This document shows, one piece after another, positions 1-8,750 of a stretch of DNA of 20,305 nucleotides. The position numbers were made by a program, and so were the translations under genes. Source of the stretch: Euprymna scolopes (lineage: Eukaryota; Mollusca; Cephalopoda; Sepiida; Sepiolidae); the NCBI GenBank assembly GCA_024364805.1, contig CM044499.1, forward strand, positions 82,739,808-82,760,112. Reading direction: 5' to 3'. Position 1 is the first letter of the stretch, and every line of letters begins with the position of its first letter. The notes below the pieces were generated by a model. It did not search any database. It was not told the origin of the DNA and was given only the letters and a program-made list of their open reading frames with translations.

Positions 1-1024
1 CTGGCATGAAGAGCTGCTAATGAAAATTAAATTCTACAGTATAACTGGATGTACACTAAATATAATTAGATCCTTCTTCGACAATAAGACCATCCAGGTT
101 GTCATTGATGGACGTATATCCAACATAAGACTAATGTGGGAGTGCTTCAGGGGTTGACTCTTGGACCACTATTATTCCTGATATTCATAAACGACCTCCC
201 TGATAATATTGTGTCCGAGATAGGTATATTTGCTGATGATACAACACTCTATAACATGCATGAGGGAAGAATCATTAGAAAATGACCTCCAGACTGTAGT
301 GGAATGGTGACGCAAATGAATGGTGACATTTAATGCTAGTAAGACTAATAAGCTGCTCTCCTTTAACAATTACAAGACACCTCTCCAACCACCGATATCC
401 ATGACAAATAACTACTTGAGAATTCTTCCTTCAAACTCCTCAGCTTAACATTTGCAGAAAATATGAACTGGAACAAATACATTGAGGACATTGCGAAGGC
501 TGCTGCAAAGAAGGTGAGTTCCCTCTATCGAGCTAGAAGACCACATCTGAGCTGGTGCATCTACCACTAGCCACTCCTTCTTGGTTTTCAGTCTAATAGG
601 TCTGATTTTGTCAACTAAGCTTCAATCTCTGTCCTATCGCCGCAATGTTGCATCACTGTGCCTGTCTTACAAATATTTTAATGGAATGTGCTCTGATGAA
701 CTTGTTGCACTTGAATCCCCTTGACATACATTTCCCCTACAAACCTACTTAGCAACAAAACCTCACCCCTTCATTGTTGAAGTTCCTTAAACACCAGAAA
801 ACTTTCTATTTTAATAGTTTCTTCCCTCAACCAGCTAAACTTTGGAATTCCCTTCCTGCTACCTGCTTCCCTGGCCATACTGATATGCAGAAGTTTAAAT
901 GTAACATAAACCAACATCTTGTTAATCTTTCCCAGGCATGGTTTCAAATGGTAGCCCCATATGTCCAAGTGGTGATATACCTTGTTATGGGTGAATTTGA
1001 GTAAATAAAAAAATAAAAAAATAA
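1..1024 (+). mobile_element. Jockey/CR1-type LINE, decayed 3' part
   Basis: Remnant of a non-LTR retrotransposon, whose reverse transcriptase copies element RNA at a nicked target site. Seen: RT palm similarity from about 154 (LTLGPLLFLIFINDLP), then the catalytic FADD box at 229-240 (GIFADDTTLYN). The downstream motif MVTFNAS-KT and a KKVSSLYRARR segment follow at about 310-540. The distal C-terminal domain is readable at 640-960 (SYRRNVASLCL, YFNGMCSDEL, FNSFFPQPAKLWNSLPATC), partly in one 76-codon frame at 774-1004. Frames shift and stop codons occur repeatedly, and the thumb region between about 545 and 600 appears shortened against relatives. It ends in an A-rich tail of AATAAAA-like units at 1001-1024. 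The element continues off the left edge, so its 5' end is unknown. The clade assignment within Jockey/CR1 is from memory of the family and is less certain than the LINE call. Confidence 0.8.
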
Positions 1025-1027
1025 ATT

Positions 1028-2105
1028 CAAATTTGCTTACAAAGACTCATTTGATCAGATTTTCACTCTCCAAAGAATACTTGAACATTGCTGATGCTAC
1101 CAGCAAAAGATCATTGTCTGCTTCATTAATTTTGCTGCTGTATATGACTGTTAATTATGGAGCCCTTTGGAAGATCATGCATGCCAATGGCATGCCCCCA
1201 AAACTGCTGGACTTCTTTGATATTTAATCTGGTGTCTGATATGCATTCTCTCGCCTATGCTCTTCAATTACGTCATCGACTGGATCAAATTGAATGCCTT
1301 AGCCAACTTATGGTGTAAATCAGGTTTACAAATATTGGATTTCGACTACACTGACGATGTCACCAAATTGGGTAAAAGCTTTGCTGAGATTCAATTGGCC
1401 ACTGACAAGATGCAATCTTTCCTTTCAAAGATTGGCATGAAGATAAACACTGATAAGTCAAAGTTGCTGACGACAGGTCTCCTAAATAAAAAACAGCTTG
1501 TCATCCTAGACAGAGAAACCCTTGAAAAAGTTGATCAGTTCTAGTATCTTGGCGCCATCATACACCACAATTGGCCAAGAAAAGGAAGACATCTTCAACC
1601 ACATCAACAATGCTCATACAGCCTTTGCTCGTGGCTCTGATCTCGAAAAGAAATAATGCTGAACACCAAAGTTAAGATTTACCAGGCCCTTGTCCACAAC
1701 ATTCTTCTTTATGGCTGCAAGACTTGGCCTACGTGGGTAAATGACCTATGCAAACTGGAGATATTTTACCATCACTGCCCATGCCGCATCCTCTATATCT
1801 GCTGGCAACAGTTTATCTCCAATAGTAAAGTTTGCACTCATTGCAAGATCCACTCCCTTCAAAAATCTCTAAGTTAGAAGAAACATTGCGGTAGCCAATT
1901 CAAAACCTAGTTCAGGACGCTGAACTGATTCCGAGCCCTCATCTTTACAGGGTCCGTCACTAGAACTGTAAATAGTTAGCACTCGTAATAGAAGCAGCCT
2001 TGGATTGCTGTGTCTGGTCAGCCAGTGTTCGGGGCATGGTAAACTTGTTGGAAAAAGCAAGCTTAGCACACCCAGGGTGAATGCTGGAACTATGACAATG
2101 ACTCC
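1028..2105 (+). mobile_element. RTE-like LINE, 5'-truncated and decayed
   Basis: A second non-LTR retrotransposon begins directly after the A-rich tail of the LINE upstream. Similarity starts inside the RT domain (DSFDQIFTLQRILEH near 1040-1090), as expected of 5' truncation. Further landmarks are MLFNYVIDWI at 1257-1286, the catalytic YTDD at 1347-1358, and NTDKSKLL at 1447-1470. Then come the FxYLGAIIHHN segment near 1540-1570 and ALVHNILLYGCKTWP at 1688-1732, typical of RTE-like RT C-termini. One frame is open for 95 codons (1257-1544) and another for 73 codons (1656-1877). From about 1880 the match becomes patchy. The segment 2064-2100 (lagcacacccagggtgaatgctggaa-like, ending in tgacaatgac) resembles the 3' end of this family. 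Stops and frameshifts show it is dead. RTE placement is an inference from motif style. Confidence 0.72.
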
Positions 2106-2556
2106 CTATATATACACAATTTTAATTCCAACCTGCAAATTAAGGAACTCAATAAATTAAACCTATTATATAACTGGTTTATAATGCATTTCAGAAAGGA
2201 AGATTGGTGTAAACAATGTTAATGCATGTCTCAGAACATTTATACAAGGTTGAGGTAAAATCACCCAGTCCTTTTTTCATCATCCAGCCAAACATACATG
2301 CTTATCATCAGGAAGCTACAGAGAGAAATGAACACATGCAACTATAGGCAATATTTAATCAAGAAGAAACATTTGTCATAAGCATTTTCCAGGAGAAATT
2401 TCTAGTATAAATAAGATGTGTAATCAGTTTTAAAGGTAGGCTTCAATCTGATGAGCTCAGAGGAAGATTAAATCTGGACATTATAGAAAGATGCATACAG
2501 AAAAGGAAGCTTTAATGGTATGTTCATGTTTAAAGAATTAAAAGGTTAATAAATGT
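2106..2556. other. AT-rich stretch without recognised gene
   Basis: No open frame longer than chance, no RNA gene and no element with visible ends. It is unique-looking AT-rich sequence between the RTE-like LINE and the mariner remnant. Confidence 0.6.
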
Positions 2557-2860
2557 CTGAGGGTTTTTCCAAAAGTAAAGCTTCCATTTTTTTTTTTTTT
2601 TTACTCAAAAAGTGGAAAAGCTAGGAAAACAGAAATGGTACCATTAAAATGAGTGACCTTTTATGGTTCAGAATTGTTTCTGGACCATACTTTGTAATGC
2701 GAAGATCATTCCAAAAATAAAGCCTTCTATTTTTTTTACGGGAATGGTACCATTAAAACGATTGACCTTTTGTGCCCCAGAATTTATTTTTTTACATAAT
2801 AACCATCATTCTCAATATTAGGAATTCAATGACACATTTCTGCTTCTAATGCACCTCCAT
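2557..2860 (-). mobile_element. mariner (Tc1/mariner) remnant with duplicated end
   Basis: Fragment of a cut-and-paste DNA transposon. On the minus strand, a start codon at 2858-2860 opens MEVH.KQKCVIEFL, which resembles the N-terminus of mariner transposases of the SETMAR-like group; the fourth codon is followed by a stop and the match fades after about 20 codons. At 2557-2590 the sequence ctgagggtttttccaaaagt and the following aaagcttcc have the layout of a mariner terminal repeat (GGTTnnnnCAAAAGTAA type). A second related block begins at 2709 (ttccaaaaataaag). Both blocks run on to a shared segment (atggtaccattaaaa, then tgaccttttrtg) at about 2637-2680 and 2746-2781, giving a period near 142 bp. 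Nearly all of the transposase is missing, including the D,D(34)D catalytic core. No matching inverted end was found above 2860. Confidence 0.55.
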
Positions 2861-2930
2861 AATAGGGATTGTTTTCTTAGAGTCTCTCACTGTCTATATC
2901 TGCAACAGAGATTAAACTTTCAGGTCATGA

Positions 2931-2974
2931 TAACAATGCAATTTGCATTCATCATAACAATGCAATTTGCATTC
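2931..2974. repeat. 24-bp tandem duplication with octamer-like motif
   Basis: Two copies of taacaatgcaatttgcattc lie 24 bp apart (2931 and 2955). Each contains ATTTGCAT, the complement of the ATGCAAAT octamer recognised by POU-domain proteins. A recent local duplication is the simplest reading; any binding role is conjecture. Confidence 0.8.
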
Positions 2975-3290
2975 CCTTCTAATCTAAAATTCTAAAAGGG
3001 TGGAATAAAAATAGGCGGGATTATCTTCAGAACACCTCTCATAGATCTATTGAAGTAGCAGGGTAGTCTATAAAGGAAGATTAAGGAAAACCAGGGAGGA
3101 ATTAATAAGGAAGAACCTGGCCAGAGATCGGTTACTTCAAAAGTGATTTTTTTCAAAACTATATAATCATGTAAAATGTTAAACTGAATCTGATAATGGT
3201 GTTCAATTTTAAATAGAAATTTAAAGTAAACCTTTCAAGTTCTCGGGTTCACAGTTGCAATCAAAATGGTTTCTCTCAGTGATATTAAAG
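2975..3290. other. AT-rich spacer, nothing recognised
   Basis: No gene, repeat end or RNA feature is recognised between the 24-bp duplication and the inverted-repeat element that follows. Confidence 0.55.
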
Positions 3291-4117
3291 TTTTTTTTTA
3301 TACAAGGTCATTATGCAGAGGAAAACAACTCCATCTTACTAAAAGATTCGTTCAATTTTCATCTCATAATTTTGGACGCTAAAACCAACAATATTTTTAT
3401 TAAGTCAAAACATCAAAAACGAAAGCTTCAACGGTTATTTTTTAATGTAACAAAGTTAACATCAATGATACAAAACGTAGTCTTTACGCAACTATTAAAA
3501 GAATCGTTTTTGTTTTCATGTCACAATTTACGATGCTAAAAACCAACAATATTTCCATTAGATGAAAACATTTGAAAAAGAAAGTTGCGGAAACTTTTTT
3601 TTTCGACTACATTACAAAAAATGAAAATGCAACAATAGTTGTAGAGGAATTATTTTTCATCTCATAATTTAGGATGCTAAAACCAACGATCTTTTTATTA
3701 AGTCGAAACATTAAAAAAAAAAAAGCTGCAGCGTTTGTTGTTTTTTTTTTAATGTAACAAAGTTGATAAAATTAATAATACAAAACGTAGTTTTTATGCG
3801 ACTATTAAAAGAATCGTTTCTGTTTTCATATCAAAATTTATGACGCTAAAACCAATAGTATTTTCATTAGATGAAAACATTTGAAAAAGAAAGTTGCAGC
3901 CACTTTTCTTTTTTCAACTACATTTTTAATAAAAAGTAAATAATATGGTGAGGTTCTAATAAAAAAAATTTTACGTCAAAGCTTTCTTATTTTGATGTTT
4001 TGATTTAATAAAAATATTGTTAATTTTAGCGTCCAAAATTATGAGATGAAAAAGATGAATGAATCTCTTAGTGAGATGGCGTTGTCTTCCTCTGCACAAT
4101 GACCTTGTATAAAAAAA
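3291..4117. mobile_element. Unclassified element with ~140-bp terminal inverted repeats
   Basis: The left arm (3291-3433) reads tatacaaggtcattatgcag at its outer end and passes inward through gacgctaaaaccaac to gaaagcttcaac. The right arm (3973-4117) is its reverse complement with modest divergence, including ctgcacaatgaccttgtata at the outer end, gcgtccaaaatta, and caaagctttc at the inner end. The outer borders are T-rich on the left and A-rich on the right. No coding frame similar to a transposase is visible, so if mobile it would be non-autonomous. I see no clear target duplication; the right flank changes abruptly to C-rich DNA (gcgccgccacaac...). The long arms could also be an inverted duplication of a satellite unit rather than a transposon, and the superfamily cannot be assigned. 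Confidence 0.65.
3355..3960 (+). repeat. Tandem array of ~150-bp units in A-B-A-B order
   Basis: Four related blocks start at about 3355, 3512, 3653 and 3822. Each opens with a TTTTCAT-tca-aattt motif followed by GAyGCTAAAACCAAC-like sequence, an AAAACATttgAAAAaGAAAG stretch, and a T-rich run. Blocks one and three resemble each other most closely (tttcatctcataattt), as do blocks two and four (gttttcatrtcaaaattta, ending ttagatgaaaacatttgaaa). That gives a higher-order period near 300-310 bp built from two diverged ~150-bp halves. The array forms the core of the inverted-repeat element, and the left arm overlaps its first unit. Confidence 0.72.
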
Positions 4118-4267
4118 GCGCCGCCACAACACCACCCGCCCCTCCACCGCCCTCTAATGTAAACAGAATTTTTTGTGAAATATTAAACTGCAGAAGCACC
4201 TGTTAACAAGTTCTATAATGAAAACAACGAAAACAAAAGTATGTTTTTGTAAACTTACTGACAGCAT

Positions 4268-4321
4268 AGTTAGCGTCCTAAATTATGAGATGAAAAAAAA
4301 AATGAACGAATCTCTTAGTAA
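4268..4321 (-). repeat. Extra inverted fragment of the same repeat unit
   Basis: Read on the minus strand, this stretch gives tactaagagattcgttcat, then ttttcatctcataatttagg and acgctaact. It matches the unit start seen at 3336-3380 and the inner part of the right arm near 4020-4070. It sits about 150 bp outside the right arm and is immediately followed by the palindromic element at 4337. Confidence 0.65.
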
Positions 4322-4336
4322 AACAAAACCAGCGCC

Positions 4337-4593
4337 AGTTTTCGGGGGTGCTGAACACAAATATCACAGTTAAATTTGTTTTAGGATATGAAGAAATTAC
4401 TAGGTGGTCAGAAAGTGGGTGCTCATTTAATGTTAAATTTATATAGGAAAGTGATCCCCCACTTTTTGAAAAAGTAATTTCGGGTTTAAAAAGTTGTCAC
4501 AAAACAAATATAGAAATTTTTTCATATCACGAAAACTATTTATCTCCTCCAAATTTAAATGTGATATTCGTTTTCAGCACCACCGAAGAAAAC
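4337..4593. mobile_element. Palindromic MITE-like element, ~257 bp
   Basis: The left arm (4337-4378) reads agttttcgggggtgctgaac then acaaatatcac. The right arm (4551-4593) is its approximate reverse complement (gtgatattcgttttcagcac then caccgaagaaaac). An inner pair, aaagtgggtgctc near 4415 and gtgatcccccactttt near 4451, adds partial inverted symmetry. The interior is too short to code for anything. Size and symmetry suit a non-autonomous DNA element or a foldback repeat. No target duplication was established. Confidence 0.55.
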
Positions 4594-6200
4594 CTATAAA
4601 AGTCGTCATTTTAAAGTTTTTTGAGGAGTTGGAAAGAAACTTGACACTGGCTAATTTAGTCGTTTTTATTTAATGTAAGCTTGAAAAAACAACAAATCTG
4701 AGAATTAAAATGAACAAATTTCCAACCATAATCAGGATATAATGCTATAATGACAATTTAAGAGTTTAGTGAAATGAAATATTTTCAATTTATAGGAATG
4801 TTTGAACGTGAAAGTTACGCAGACAGTATTTCAACGAAGTTTAATCATGACCAGATTTAGTTGAAATAAAATAACTTTTAACATACACAATTAATTTGAC
4901 TGAATATTTTTACATAATGGATACAATCATCGCCGCTTTTATCGCATTGAAGCAGTAATATTTGCATTGACATTTTTCTTACGCACACTTTTTAAGGATA
5001 AATAAACAAAAGCCGTTACTCGATTTAAGATCCACAACCGATAAAAATATTTAGACATTAAGTGAACGACTTTTTATTTTTGCTGCGATGGAGCAACAAA
5101 GACTGCAACTAACATTAAATAATATATTTATTATTTTACACATAACCTTTATTTTCATCAGAACTCATTTTTTTTATTTATATTGTGTTTATTTTTAGTA
5201 TTTTAAAAGCTTTGCAATATTTGATCAAATATTAGTACAACTGAAAATATTGAAACATTAAAAGTATTTTAGTACTCACAGAAAAACTGCTACATTTATA
5301 TACCATGAAAAATCAATATTAATCAAGAAAGTTTTACAAAAGTGCATGGAATAAAAATTATTTTTTTAATATTGTTTCCATTTATTATAATGCATAAAAT
5401 AAAATAAAAAAACAACGATGCACTTTTTAATGTTGTTTATCAGCAACCATTTCGGTTTTCAAGTACAATTGCTCGAAAAATCTCACCTCGCCAATTTTAG
5501 TCAGGGAAGACTACCTGAAATATTTGATGGACGTCTCTTTCTTTTCAGGGTAAAATAGAGGATTTTTTTATGAAATTACCAAGAAATCTGATGTAAATAC
5601 CAAAATAGTTATGAATAGTTTAAGAATAGTGTAGAAACATTTTCTCTTAATTGCTTATTGTAACATGTAATGGAGTTCAAACAGTATGCAGTCGGGTAAA
5701 AAGACGGTGTGATTTAAAGGAAGTGACGTTTTTTCCTGTCAGGCCCAGTAACAACTTCCGGTAGCATTTTTTTTTTTTTTTTTTTAATTTTTTTAGTATC
5801 TCGGAGATATTTTGTAAATATTTAATATATTCTGAATTAAATATTTAATTTATTCTATATATTCTGAAATTCTGAATTAAATATTTGGGTTTGTTTTACT
5901 GTAAACATAGATTCGAAAAAGTTGTCACAAAACAAGTATATAACAAATAAATGTTATCAAAGGCAAGATGACTTACTTTTCTACCTAACTGGATATGTTT
6001 TTAGGGTATTTTTTTAGAGGTCCACCTCCACAATTTTCTTTTCAATGACAACTTAGATATTTTTTTGACGATGCTGACTACGAAAATTGCATTGAAATTT
6101 TGCAGAAATAATTAGTTATCGAGATATAAAAAGTTGTATTATGCATTTTATTTTTTGGCGGCCATCTTTTTTATGCGCGTGCAATGTCAGTCATAGAGTA
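4594..6200. other. Long AT-rich tract without genes
   Basis: No open frame with recognisable similarity and no RNA gene. Visible minor structure: a poly-T run at about 5766-5786; a 20-bp near-repeat (attctgaattaaatattt) at 5829-5848 and 5869-5888; and a second copy, at 5914-5940, of the aaaaagttgtcacaaaacaa word also found at 4489-4508 inside the MITE-like element. These point to further decayed repeat families whose limits I cannot set. Confidence 0.6.
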
Positions 6201-6239
6201 GATTTGTTTATGGCTCGCGTGCAATAATCGTGCATACGT

Positions 6240-6628
6240 ATGTGTGAATAAGTGTGTTTCGTCATGCTGGTGAAAGGAAGTAGCAATGAAGATGTTGACA
6301 AGAAAAAAGAAAATGAGAACCAGTTCACTCAGCGTTTATATATTTTTTTGAGAGGCTCCCAAGCAAGCTGGGAAAAAGGTTTGGAAATTAAGTCTTTGAG
6401 CGTTGATGTACGTTTTTGTCACGTGGTATGCTTCCGACTATGTCTGCTGAACAAAACACGTTTTAAGTTTTCTTCCCTGCAGATTTTGTGTGGGCATATT
6501 TTGTGAAATCTTTGCACCTCTGAAATTTATTAATTTCTTTTATTACGTGTAATTGGATTTTTATTTATTTATTTATTTATTTAAACAAGAAATGAATGCA
6601 ATTTTAAATGTGTTTAACTGCACAAACA
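6240..6628 (-). repeat. Candidate 3' LTR of the minus-strand Gypsy fossil
   Basis: On the minus strand the coding remnant ends and a purine-rich tract (ggtgggag, 6629-6636) is followed at 6628 by TGTTTGTGCAG. This is the usual junction of polypurine tract and LTR start. Inside, a TATA-like tatataaac lies at about 6334-6345. A (TTTA)n microsatellite occupies about 6558-6584. The far edge is not determined, and no matching second copy was found above 8750, so the LTR call rests on the junction alone. Confidence 0.35.
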
Positions 6629-6779
6629 CTCCCACCAGATTAGAAAAGATATAAATATTTTTCAATATTTAATGTATTCCTTCAAATGTTTCGGCCAGTG
6701 GGCTCTCCCACCGATTTTTGTTGTAGGTTTGGCGTTCGTATCTTTTTCTGCTGCACTCCCTTGTTTCATGGGAGTTTAT

Positions 6780-7830
6780 TTTGATGAAGAAATGGTCTGA
6801 GGATATTCTTCAATATACGCTGGTTTAATTCAGTCAATTGCGATGTTATCTTTCCTTTCTTTTTGCAGGACAGTAAAATATTTTTTACACCTGTCCAAAA
6901 GTAATGGTCCTAAGTAATTTGGACAAAGTGGCTTGTTACTGCATCATTCCTGATAAATACATATTTGCGAATGTGAAGGTCGTTCAGAATATGTTTGTTT
7001 GTCAACCCTCTTGGTGGGTTTTTGCCATCTGATTACGAAATCATGAATCTGTGGGATAGGCTATCTATCCGGTCCGGTTTGCGCATTTAATCTCCTAAAA
7101 TCGCTGCAAGGACGCCATGTTGTCACATCTGATTTTTGCACCATGTGTAAAAAAAAAGAAAACCAAGCGCTTTTGGACGGTCGGATAATTCCTTGCTGTA
7201 ACATGCGTTGAAACTCGTCTTTCATGATCCTGTATTTATCTGGTTTCAAACGTCTGGGGGGTGGCGTAGATGGGTTGTCCATTCGTTTTGATATAATGCT
7301 TTGCATTATACTTAATAGTGTCCATGTCTTTGAATGGCTGAGAGGGTTGTGGATATTTTTGAAGTAGCTGATGAATGTAAATGTCTTCAGGTAAGACAGA
7401 ACTGATTTTGGTCGACTGATATTTCATGATGATAATTTTTAAATCATGATATTTTTAATCATGGTATCTTTAATCATGATCTTCTTTTGATTGCCCGTTA
7501 GTGTGGGATTAGTCATGTCTACAGACAAATTGAATCTGGATAGAAAATCTGCTCCTAATATTGGCGTTGTCATGTTGGCTATGGTAAAAATCCATGAAAA
7601 ATTCCGTCACATGCCGAGATTAATAATCAAGGATTTCTTTCTGTGAGTCGGTATTTTTGTGACATTAGCTGCTTGGAGGTGGTTAGACTGTGGCATAGTT
7701 TCTTGATTTTGCAATGGTGGTATCATGCTTATCTCCGCTCCAGTGTCTATTAAGAAGTTATATCCATGAGTGTTGTCACGAATATAAAATAGACAACTTT
7801 TTGTAGAAACTCCAGCAACAGTTGTCTCTA
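6780..7830 (-). pseudogene. Gypsy pol remnant (protease, RT start, integrase C-terminus)
   Basis: Fossil pol of the minus-strand element. The protease active-site region NFLIDTGAEISMI lies at about 7730-7770 and the ILGADFL flap-end motif near 7550. The linker into RT reads RRLKPDKYRIMKDEFQRMLQ, with the fingers motif WRPCSDFRRLNAQT at about 7075-7120. The last part (DLHIRKYVFIRND and DWIKPAYIEE, about 6985-6815) matches the C-terminal chromatin-facing end of Gypsy integrase polyproteins. It is broken and incomplete. It would once have made enzymes for copying element RNA and inserting the DNA copy. Confidence 0.8.
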
Positions 7831-8030
7831 CTGGTTGGAATGTCCATTTCTCTATTTCTTATTGTTAAAGTACAACATCTTGCTTCAGTACCAAGTTTTC
7901 CATGATATTAACAATATTCGCTCGTTCTCTTCCGTGTGTTGCTTCAACCTCTACTAAGGCTTCGTCTTCTATAGGTAGGTCATTTATTGAGTGAGTACCA
8001 ATGGTCTGTCTGTAGCAAATCTTGTAACTG

Positions 8031-8636
8031 TCATAAAAGTTTTTCAATCATAGACTTGAGTTCATTAAATTCCTCGTCTTTTGTTTGTAGCGATTGTGAT
8101 TGCACAGAGTTCATTTTGTGGTTCCGAATATTTTTTTGTATTTGGTCTGCCATGTCCGCTAGTTTTTCGGCTTTTGTTTCTTCTGCCGTGGGTGCAAGAA
8201 TTTGTATTGTTGTATCGAGTAGTTTGTCCAACCATAGACTCTGCATAATGTTCTCGGACATTTTGTTGTCGCCCAATAATGTTCGCATATGCTGTAATGG
8301 TTGTGAGGAGGTACAATCTCCTAATTCAACCTGCGTGAAGAAATTGCCCAGCATTGCCTCATTGGATAAGCCAGCCTGTTTCAATATCACCTCCTTAAGC
8401 CAGCCGTATGGCTTGTCTTCTGGCATATTTTCCAGTAAATCCATCACCTTGTTGACGTTTGTTGGTAGCTTTTCAACTAAGCAACAATATTTGGTTCTCC
8501 ACAACGTAATCTGTTTTGCATCGAAAAGTTCCTGGATTTGGACGAACCAGGACTTTATATTAGTGAGATTGAAGATATTCAGTGATAACATAGCCAGCGG
8601 TGTGGCAGTGCTGGCTGTGCATAGTAATTTCAACAT
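8031..8636 (-). pseudogene. Gypsy gag remnant, about 200 codons still open
   Basis: Fossil gag of the minus-strand element. Readable landmarks are the capsid-like WFVQIQELFDAKQI, the TKYCCLVEKLP segment, PYGWLKEVILKQAGLS, then LGD..SSQPLQHMRTLLGD and LAPTAEETKAEKLADMADQI. These are the usual signature blocks of Gypsy/mdg-type gag in animals, where the protein forms the intracellular particle. The C-terminal end shows no zinc knuckle. Relatives usually carry additional N-terminal residues; an overlapping frame from about 8745 may represent some of these. Confidence 0.8.
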
Positions 8637-8750
8637 CTGGTGCCGCTGGCAAGGGGTTACTGGCTGCTGACGGAGCGGACTTCACAGCTCGGCACACATG
8701 GGCCGATCTACCAGCTGTCGAAAAAGCTGACGCTTTTATAGTCATAAAGT

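Larger units (their letters stand above)
6628..8750 (-). mobile_element. Gypsy (Ty3-like) LTR retrotransposon fossil
   Basis: Old, broken LTR retrotransposon read on the minus strand. In order, the recognisable parts are gag (about 8640 down to 8031), an aspartic protease (7830 to 7500), the beginning of reverse transcriptase (7306 to 7061), and the C-terminal part of integrase (about 7050 to 6780). A polypurine tract and LTR-like start follow near 6628. Other pol domains expected of the family are not recognisable, and the coding parts carry several breaks. The gag open frame of about 200 codons is well preserved compared with pol. A 5' LTR could not be matched. Family placement rests on the gag signature and the protease and RT motifs. 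Confidence 0.82.

Noticed and set aside
3255-3539. 94-codon open frame
   Set aside because: It is explained by the repeat units of the inverted-repeat element; the translation is low complexity (Phe, Lys, Asn).
3355-3960. CRISPR-like array
   Set aside because: The repeats are ~150-bp degenerate tandem units without unique spacers, in DNA with animal retroelements.
6252-6506. 84-codon open frame as a host gene
   Set aside because: It lies within the candidate LTR on the opposite strand to the element and shows no domain.
7987-8670. 227-codon open frame on the plus strand
   Set aside because: It is the antisense shadow of the Gypsy gag frame at 8031-8636, which carries the recognisable family signature; the plus-strand translation is Ser/Cys-rich and resembles nothing.
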